Assembly: GCA_004555735.1 (NCBI GenBank)
Contig: SFHH01000135.1
Span: 1 to 5,570 of the forward strand
Length of the DNA stretch: 5,570 nt
Source of the DNA: Acidaminococcus fermentans
GTDB taxonomy: Bacteria > Bacillota_C > Negativicutes > Acidaminococcales > Acidaminococcaceae
Reading direction: 5' to 3'
Positions within the stretch are counted from its first letter, which is position 1. The number at the start of each line of letters is the position of its first letter. Positions 1-3,638 of the stretch are shown in pieces. The notes under the pieces are model-generated. The model was not told the DNA's origin, searched no databases, and saw only the letters and a list, made by a program, of their open reading frames with translations. A program made the position numbers and the translations under genes.

Positions 1-1
1 G

Positions 2-229
2 ATCCCTTCCGAGACACGTCTCCAGGACCGGAAGGGCAAGATCACCGGGACGGAAGTCCGGATGCGCAGCGACCCCAGTCAGAATGGAGATGTGCTGGAT
101 TACTTCGCCAAGGGTGAAATCGTGACCATCCTGGATGCGGCCGATGGAGGAGGCCTCCATTGGACCAAGGTAGAACGGGAAAACGGGGATATCGGCTGGG
201 TTGCTTCTGATTACTGCCAGGAACTTTAA
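2..229 (+). CDS. SH3 domain-containing protein, C-terminal part (5' end outside window)
   Basis: The frame is open from the window edge to TAA at 227-229 and gives the last 75 residues of a protein whose start is not visible. From about residue 14 the sequence reads as a bacterial SH3 (SH3b/SH3_3) domain: an ITGTEVRMRSDPS opening (the usual 'V..LNVRSGPS' position), a KGEIVTILD strand, then HWTKVERENGDIGWVASDYC, the typical 'W.kV...g..GWV...yl' ending. In this family such domains commonly bind peptidoglycan or cell-wall peptides and sit at the end of exported enzymes or adhesins. The catalytic or other part of this protein is missing, so its role cannot be named. A 68-base gap follows before the next gene, and that gap holds the next gene's promoter. 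No convincing terminator follows the stop; only a 5-bp stem (233-237 with 249-253) is visible. Confidence 0.85.
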   Translation: MPSETRLQDRKGKITGTEVRMRSDPSQNGDVLDYFAKGEIVTILDAADGGGLHWTKVERENGDIGWVASDYCQEL

Positions 230-255
230 TTTTCTGGCCAAAGCTTCCCCAGATG

Positions 256-264
256 TGATAAAAT
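256..264 (+). promoter_or_regulatory. Extended -10 promoter of the 212-residue exported protein gene
   Basis: TGATAAAAT combines the TGn extension (256-258) with a good -10 hexamer, TAAAAT (259-264). The base at +1 would fall near 271, giving a leader of about 27 bases before ATG 298 that contains AGGAGG at 281-286. No good -35 hexamer lies at the usual 16-18 base spacing (236-241 is GGCCAA), but extended -10 promoters can work with a poor -35. Assignment is by motif only. Confidence 0.5.
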
Positions 265-297
265 GATAGAAATGACTACTAGGAGGTTTGTAGCGAT

Positions 298-936
298 ATG
301 AAAAAAATCTGGCAAACGCTTTCTGCCGCTGCTTTCAGTGCAGCTCTCATGCTGCCTGTTTTCCATCAGGCGGAAGCAGGGACCTTTACTTTTACGCCAT
401 CCAAGCCCGCAGAGACCACTACGCAACAGCAAACTCCTGCTGCAATGCCTCAGGTGAAATCCCTGAAATTGGCTGTAGTGCCTCTGATGATCGGGGAAAA
501 AGTGGAAGACAACGAAGGGATGAAACCCATCGTTTTCAGCAATGAAATCGCCAAGGCTTTCCAGTATCCGGAATATGACATGGTGGATTCCGACATTGTG
601 CGGAAAGTGGCTCTCCAGGAACAGGACAATCTCTTTACCAAAGCCGGGCTGGAAGCCGTGGCCAAAGCCAGCGGGGCCGATGTGGTCATCGTCATGGCGG
701 TGGACAAATTCGATGTGACGGAAGACAACTTCCGCCGGGAACCCATGACCATCCTGGATTACCGGGGCCGTTTTGCCACGGTGAACATGCTGAACCATAA
801 GTTCAAAGTAGATCGCTGGAGCTACGGCCGTGAAATGGAATCGGGTGCCATTAATCCCCGGTCCGATTGGCCCCACCACGAATTCGGCCTGTTCTGCCGG
901 AGAGAATTGAAGAAGGTCATTAAGAATAACAAATAA
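298..936 (+). CDS. Exported protein of unknown function, 212 residues
   Basis: ATG at 298 is preceded by AGGAGG (281-286) with 11 bases between. The first 27 residues form a clear Sec signal peptide: MKK, a hydrophobic core (residues 8-22), then AEA before G28, a signal peptidase I site with no lipobox cysteine. A Thr/Gln/Pro-rich linker follows (about 33-52). The folded part begins with a short beta strand, LKLAVVPL (57-64), followed by a helix-strand pattern ending in GADVVIVMAVDKFDV (126-140). That alternation resembles small alpha/beta periplasmic domains of the CsgG/LpoB/TolB-N type, in which a 'vaVlpf' strand precedes a 'GaD.vi.g.' strand. This is a fold-level resemblance, not a family assignment. 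The C-terminal part is rich in charged and aromatic residues and contains the only cysteine (Cys200). It appears to be transcribed alone, and I do not recognise a specific function. Confidence 0.8.
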   Translation: MKKIWQTLSAAAFSAALMLPVFHQAEAGTFTFTPSKPAETTTQQQTPAAMPQVKSLKLAVVPLMIGEKVEDNEGMKPIVFSNEIAKAFQYPEYDMVDSDIVRKVALQEQDNLFTKAGLEAVAKASGADVVIVMAVDKFDVTEDNFRREPMTILDYRGRFATVNMLNHKFKVDRWSYGREMESGAINPRSDWPHHEFGLFCRRELKKVIKNNK

Positions 937-938
937 AA

Positions 939-966
939 GGGTGTGTAAAAAAAAGTTCACACACCC
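939..966. terminator. Hairpin after the 212-residue gene; terminator-like only when read on the - strand
   Basis: GGGTGTGT (939-946) pairs perfectly with ACACACCC (959-966) around a 12-base A-rich loop. On the + strand the stem is followed by GGGTCGCGGG, not by T residues, so it lacks a normal U-tract. On the - strand the same stem is followed by TTTTATTT (complement of 931-938), which is a reasonable intrinsic terminator tail. It starts three bases after the stop codon at 936. It may be the remains of a bidirectional terminator whose right-hand T-tract was displaced by the adjoining repeat; that history is inference. Confidence 0.45.
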
Positions 967-1113
967 GGGTCGCGGGTCGCGAGTCACGGGTCGCGAGCCA
1001 GGAGGTTCGAGCCGTTTGTTTTTTCTATAGGATGATAAGACGAAATCGGCTGGAATCTGCAAAACTGGATCTTCGGTCTGTACCAACAAGCCCGCGACTC
1101 GCGACCCGCGACC
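967..1113. repeat. Heptanucleotide-based inverted repeat element (REP/MITE-like)
   Basis: The left arm (968-990) and the reverse complement of the right arm (1091-1113) match at 22 of 23 bases; the mismatch is A986. The left arm is made of 7-base units: GGGTCGC (967-973), GGGTCGC (974-980), GAGTCAC (981-987), GGGTCGC (988-994), then decaying units beginning GAGCCAG. The right arm shows the same units on the other strand, in the order (G)GGTCGC, GGGTCGC, GAGTCGC. The palindrome TCGCGA occurs three times (977-982, 991-996, 1099-1104). The arms enclose about 100 bases (991-1090) with no supported gene. A transcript through the element could fold as a very stable GC-rich stem. No transposase is present. 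It could be a non-autonomous mobile element or a REP-type intergenic repeat; the class is inferred. Confidence 0.75.
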
Positions 1114-1116
1114 AAA

Positions 1117-1148
1117 GGGGCTGTTGCTCATGCAACAGCCCCTGTTTT
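1117..1148 (+). terminator. Intrinsic terminator just upstream of the DUF535 gene
   Basis: GGGGCTGTTGC (1117-1127) pairs perfectly over 11 bp with GCAACAGCCCC (1132-1142) around the loop TCAT, followed by TGTTTT (1143-1148). It begins three bases after the right arm of the inverted repeat and ends four bases before the Shine-Dalgarno region of the next gene. It is probably the terminator for transcription arriving from the left, now about 180 bases from the stop codon at 936. Because no room for a normal promoter remains between it and ATG 1170, it could instead act as a leader attenuator for the DUF535 gene. Confidence 0.8.
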
Positions 1149-1151
1149 CAT

Positions 1152-1160
1152 AAGGAAGGA
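1152..1160 (+). promoter_or_regulatory. Ribosome binding site deciding the DUF535 start
   Basis: AAGGAAGGA ends nine bases before ATG 1170. It supports that ATG over an in-frame ATG at 1032, which lies inside the inverted repeat element and whose extra 46 codons would be encoded by the repeat arm and the terminator hairpin. Confidence 0.7.
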
Positions 1161-1169
1161 ATCACAGCA

Positions 1170-2078
1170 ATGGATTGGGCGGAAATCAAGAAGGCAGGCC
1201 TTGCCTGCTACAATATCAGGCATCTGAAGGAACGGAAGCGCTATTGGATCTATCTCCTCCGCTGCCGGACCCATCGGAAGCAGATGGAACGGCTCCAGAA
1301 GTTCTTCCATGAGGATCCTTTGCGCCGGGAGGTGCTCCAAGGCATGCCCTGCCTGTTGGAACAGGCCACCCGGGCGTTCTTTTACAAAGGAGCGGGCTGG
1401 GAAGAAAGGACAAAGCTGATCCAAGACCATATGGCTATCCTCCAGCAAAAGCTGGCGCCGGAGTTCCTCCGGGAAATCTATGTCTGGCATGGACGGGTGA
1501 ACCTGTGGACCGATTCTTTCCAGGAGAAGCCCCTGACTCTGGATCTGCTCTTCCATCCCGGTCAACGGAAGGAAGGCTGCCTGTCCCTGGTCCTCCACTG
1601 GGGAGAATTGGATTTTTACCAGATCATGTTCTGGCTGGGGCCGGATCCGGGAACGGGGAGACCCTGCTTCTGGGTGGGGGCCCTCCAGGGGACCAGCCTG
1701 GGGAATGAGGCGGTGAAGGCCATGACCAAGCAGTTCTTCGGCTACCGGACCAAGAATCTGATTTTCTACGGGCTGCGGACGCTGGCAGATCTGATGGGCT
1801 GTGAAGCCATCTATGCAGTGACCAATGCAGGCTATTACGCCATGAACCATGTGCGGATGGACCGGAAACTGAAGACCAATTTCGGAGATTTCTGGGGGGA
1901 ATGCGGGGGCGAGCCCTGTACCGATCCCCGATTCTATCGGATCCCTCTGGAAGAAAAACGGCGGGAGCTGTCGGAATTCAAGCCTTCCAAGCGAGCCAAT
2001 CATCGGCGCCGGTATGAACTGATGGATAAGATGCGGGCGGAAATGGCAGGGAAGCTGGGGCCTTTCGTCGTATCCTGA
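1170..2078 (+). CDS. VirK/YbjX family protein (DUF535), 302 residues
   Basis: I recognise the DUF535 pattern, shared with Shigella VirK and enterobacterial YbjX (about 300-320 residues, so this is full length). The visible hallmarks, in order, are: a basic helical N-terminus (residues 13-45); KEGCLSLVL (134-142); a strand pair leading into FWVGALQGTS (167-176); the core KQFFGYRTKNLIFYGLRTLA (187-206), which is the 'lh G.Rpk.ll...r.la' signature; YAVTNAGYY (215-223); and a basic C-terminal KRANHRRRYELMDKM (274-288). No signal peptide or membrane span is visible, so a cytoplasmic or peripheral location is likely. The biochemical activity of the family is unknown; in enterobacteria members are linked to virulence factor export and to lipid A or envelope changes under PhoP-type control. 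The start at 1170 was chosen on its Shine-Dalgarno site. The gene sits right behind an intrinsic terminator, so its promoter is not obvious, and its stop codon lies just before the next promoter. Confidence 0.85.
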   Translation: MDWAEIKKAGLACYNIRHLKERKRYWIYLLRCRTHRKQMERLQKFFHEDPLRREVLQGMPCLLEQATRAFFYKGAGWEERTKLIQDHMAILQQKLAPEFLREIYVWHGRVNLWTDSFQEKPLTLDLLFHPGQRKEGCLSLVLHWGELDFYQIMFWLGPDPGTGRPCFWVGALQGTSLGNEAVKAMTKQFFGYRTKNLIFYGLRTLADLMGCEAIYAVTNAGYYAMNHVRMDRKLKTNFGDFWGECGGEPCTDPRFYRIPLEEKRRELSEFKPSKRANHRRRYELMDKMRAEMAGKLGPFVVS

Positions 2079-2082
2079 TTTA

Positions 2083-2091
2083 TGATACAAT
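2083..2091 (+). promoter_or_regulatory. Extended -10 promoter of the 446-residue exported protein gene
   Basis: TGATACAAT has the TGn extension (2083-2085) plus the hexamer TACAAT (2086-2091), five bases after the DUF535 stop codon. The best -35 candidate at 17-base spacing is TTTCGT (2063-2068), inside the DUF535 coding end and weak. Expected start of transcription is near 2098, giving a leader of about 38 bases. Confidence 0.5.
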
Positions 2092-2122
2092 AAAACCGAT
2101 AGTTTCTGAAAATTACCTTGAC

Positions 2123-2127
2123 GGAGG
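2123..2127 (+). promoter_or_regulatory. Ribosome binding site deciding a TTG start
   Basis: GGAGG lies eight bases before TTG 2136. A TTG at 2118 in the same frame would place this Shine-Dalgarno sequence inside the coding region and put six extra residues ahead of the Lys-Lys-Lys start of the signal peptide. TTG 2136 is therefore preferred. Confidence 0.75.
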
Positions 2128-2135
2128 TGTCTGGA

Positions 2136-3476
2136 TTGAAGAAGAAAATCATCAGCCTGTTTTTGACAGCCCTGCTTTGTCTCACCTGCCTGATACCCGC
2201 TTTTGCTGAGGAGATGGCAGCCACCAATACGGTAGCTGGCAAATTGGAAATCGCAGAAAATTTCCTGTATGGTGCTGTTCAGACCGGATCCCTGGTATCC
2301 CGGGTGGACAAAATGGAAATGGATATGGAGGGGCGGAAAAGCTCCGGTTCGGTCATGAGCCGGGTGGACAAACTGTACAACCAGCTGGAAGGAGCTCCGG
2401 CTGGCGGGAAGCTTTCCATGGCTACCCTGATGAACGTCATTGAATGGCAGTTCTCCGACCGGATGTCTACCGATGCGGCTAAAAGCCGGCTGGGCCATCT
2501 GGAAACCCAGATCTTCGGTACGGAATACGCCAAGGATTCCTTCAGCAGCCGTCTGGACCGTCTCACCAAGGCGGCTTTCCCAAATGGCAGTTTGACTTCC
2601 AGTACGGTGGTGCTGCCTAAGGATTCTCTGCTCAAAGTGAAGTTCATGGAAGATATCAGCAGCAAGACCAACCAGCAGGGAGACACCATCGACTTCGTAG
2701 TGGATGATAATGTGTATGTAGGGGATGTGCTGGTCCTGCCCAAAGGGGCCAAGGGCTATGGCCAGATCAAGAAAATCGTGCAGCCCCGGATCTTCGGTCG
2801 GGATGCCCGGATCGACCTGGACTTTTCCCATGTGGTGGCCGTCAACGGGGGCGCTGTCCCTGTGATGGTGGGAGACCTGGCCAAACAGCAGGCCAAGACC
2901 GCTGCCGGTGCCGCCGGTGCGTCCATCGGGGGTATGATCCTCTTTGGGCCGGTAGGCGTTGTGGGCGGTGCCTTTGTGAAGGGTTCTTCTGTGACCATCC
3001 CGGCTGGGACCAACACTTATGTGCAGGTAGCGGAAGATACCAGCGTGGACGGGGTGATCCTGGCCGGCAGTTCTGCTGTGGGACAGCAGCTGGATGGGAG
3101 CAATGCCCAGGAAGGGCCTTCTGCTGCCCAGCCCGCTTCTGCGGTGACCAAGGAACCGGCAGGAGAGCCGGCCGCTGTTGAAACGGTTCCTGTCCAGGAA
3201 ACCCAGAAGGAAACTGTCGGGACGGTCCAACCCAAGAAATCTACGGGAGTGGCTCTGGATGAAACGGAACTGGAGCAGCCTGCGGGTGACAAGAACGCTG
3301 TCCAAGAACCTGCTGCGAAAGACAGCGGGGAAGATAAAGCGGACGCCGAGACCGAAGCGGCGCTGGCTGAAGACCAGAAACGGGATGAAGAAGCCAAGAA
3401 ACTGGTACGCAGGAACAGCAGCCAGCCTATGCTGGATGAAGATGACGGCAGTGCCTATAACGCGTCGACCCTTTGA
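2136..3476 (+). CDS. Exported repeat protein with beta-rich domain and acidic tail, 446 residues
   Basis: Translation starts at TTG 2136. Residues 1-24 are a Sec signal peptide: KKK, a hydrophobic core, then PAFA before EE. Next come six degenerate 20-22-residue repeats (about 35-149) whose best copies read SRVDKMEMDMEG, SRVDKLYNQLEG, SRLGHLETQIFG and SRLDRLTKAAF, an amphipathic 'S.L..LE...FG' helix-and-turn pattern also known in proteins of cyanobacteria and diderm Firmicutes. Residues 158-310 look beta-rich: VKFMEDISSKTNQQGDTIDF, then VLVLPKGAKGYGQI, RIDLDFSHVV and PAGTNTYVQV, a pattern of secreted proteins in which a 'GD.v.f.v' strand is followed by 'v..kGa.g.G.v'. A glycine-rich hydrophobic stretch (256-283, with GGMILFGPVGVVGGAF) could be a glycine zipper or an association segment. 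Residues 320-446 are a Pro/Glu/Ala-rich, mostly acidic low-complexity tail. The location is periplasm or cell surface. I do not recognise a named function. Confidence 0.8.
   Translation: MKKKIISLFLTALLCLTCLIPAFAEEMAATNTVAGKLEIAENFLYGAVQTGSLVSRVDKMEMDMEGRKSSGSVMSRVDKLYNQLEGAPAGGKLSMATLMNVIEWQFSDRMSTDAAKSRLGHLETQIFGTEYAKDSFSSRLDRLTKAAFPNGSLTSSTVVLPKDSLLKVKFMEDISSKTNQQGDTIDFVVDDNVYVGDVLVLPKGAKGYGQIKKIVQPRIFGRDARIDLDFSHVVAVNGGAVPVMVGDLAKQQAKTAAGAAGASIGGMILFGPVGVVGGAFVKGSSVTIPAGTNTYVQVAEDTSVDGVILAGSSAVGQQLDGSNAQEGPSAAQPASAVTKEPAGEPAAVETVPVQETQKETVGTVQPKKSTGVALDETELEQPAGDKNAVQEPAAKDSGEDKADAETEAALAEDQKRDEEAKKLVRRNSSQPMLDEDDGSAYNASTL
2238..2582 (+). repeat. Six degenerate 20-22-residue coding repeats
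   Basis: The units begin at residues 35, 55, 75, 97, 117 and 138 of the 446-residue protein (spacing 20, 20, 22, 20, 21). The aligned cores are GKLEIAENFLYG, SRVDKMEMDMEG, SRVDKLYNQLEG, TLMNVIEWQFSD, SRLGHLETQIFG and SRLDRLTKAAFP. Units 2 and 3 also share a 13-base identical stretch, CCGGGTGGACAAA, at 2300-2312 and 2360-2372, exactly 60 bases apart, which suggests a fairly recent or conserved duplication there. Units 1 and 4 are the weakest. Confidence 0.65.
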
Positions 3477-3492
3477 ATCGGCTGGAAGCACC

Positions 3493-3536
3493 GGCCCCTC
3501 TCTTTCACACAAAGTTGCGGAAGAGAGGGGCCTTTT
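3493..3536 (+). terminator. Strong intrinsic terminator of the 446-residue gene
   Basis: GGCCCCTCTCTT (3493-3504) pairs perfectly over 12 bp with AAGAGAGGGGCC (3521-3532) around a 16-base loop, followed by TTTT (3533-3536). Two further pairs (T3505-G3520 wobble, C3506-G3519) may shorten the loop. It lies 17 bases after the stop codon at 3476. The T-tract runs straight into the next promoter. Confidence 0.9.
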
Positions 3537-3537
3537 G

Positions 3538-3546
3538 TGTTATAAT
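3538..3546 (+). promoter_or_regulatory. Extended -10 promoter of the LptD-like gene
   Basis: TGTTATAAT contains a consensus TATAAT (3541-3546) and the TGn extension (3538-3540). The only -35-like hexamer, TTGCGG (3515-3520), is 20 bases away and sits in the loop of the preceding terminator, so the extended -10 probably carries recognition. Transcription would start near 3553, leaving a leader of about 86 bases before ATG 3639, long compared with the other two promoters here. Confidence 0.65.
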
Positions 3547-3563
3547 ATTGAAGAGTGTACCTG

Positions 3564-3586
3564 CTTTCCGGGCAGAAAGTTGCCCG
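3564..3586 (+). promoter_or_regulatory. Two mutually exclusive hairpins in the leader of the LptD-like gene
   Basis: CGGGCA (3569-3574) pairs with TGCCCG (3581-3586) around GAAAGT, a 6-bp GC-rich stem. The same bases allow a second fold in which CTTTC (3564-3568) pairs with GAAAG (3575-3579) and CGGGCA becomes the loop. An outer CTGC (3561-3564) / GCAG (3591-3594) pairing could extend the first fold. The Shine-Dalgarno GGAGG (3624-3628) is about 40 bases further on and is not covered by either hairpin. Structure is seen in the sequence; a regulatory role is a guess. Confidence 0.4.
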
Positions 3587-3638
3587 CGCTGCAGATGATT
3601 TGGTGTTGTAGAAACTATCCATTGGAGGACAGAATCCT

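Noticed and set aside
967..1001. Tandem 7-base units as a possible CRISPR or iteron array
   Set aside because: Units are contiguous without spacers, far too short for CRISPR repeats, occur in inverted arms, and no replication or cas gene is nearby.
1004..1013. A GGTTCGAGCC stretch resembling a tRNA T-arm
   Set aside because: The flanking bases do not form the 5-bp T-stem, and no acceptor stem, anticodon arm or CCA region fits around it.
1067..1078. A 12-base match, GGATCTTCGGTC, between the repeat core and the 446-residue gene (2788-2799)
   Set aside because: Flanking bases do not match, and one such word is compatible with chance and shared codon use.
226..1131. A 301-codon open frame on the minus strand
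   Set aside because: It covers the 212-residue exported gene in antisense plus the inverted repeat, and its composition is shadow-like. The + strand frame has a signal peptide and Shine-Dalgarno site.
1032..1169. An N-terminal extension of the DUF535 protein from ATG 1032
   Set aside because: These 46 codons are encoded by the repeat core, its right arm and the terminator hairpin. The ATG at 1170 has the good ribosome site and gives the usual family length.
2136..2210. A lipoprotein signal in the 446-residue protein (cysteines at residues 15 and 18)
   Set aside because: Neither cysteine is preceded by a small residue as a lipobox requires (ALLC and CLTC). The PAFA-EE signal peptidase I site fits better.
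1128..3512. A 794-codon open frame on the minus strand
   Set aside because: It is antisense to the DUF535 gene and the 446-residue gene, which share one register and use G/C-ending codons that rarely create stops on the other strand. Its product is rich in His, Arg, Gln, Phe and Pro with no recognisable domain, and it runs through a terminator and a promoter.
3564..3586. An H-type pseudoknot in the LptD-like leader
   Set aside because: The two stems would need to be linked by loops of 0 and 1 bases, which is too tight for 5- and 6-bp stems. Alternative hairpins are more realistic.
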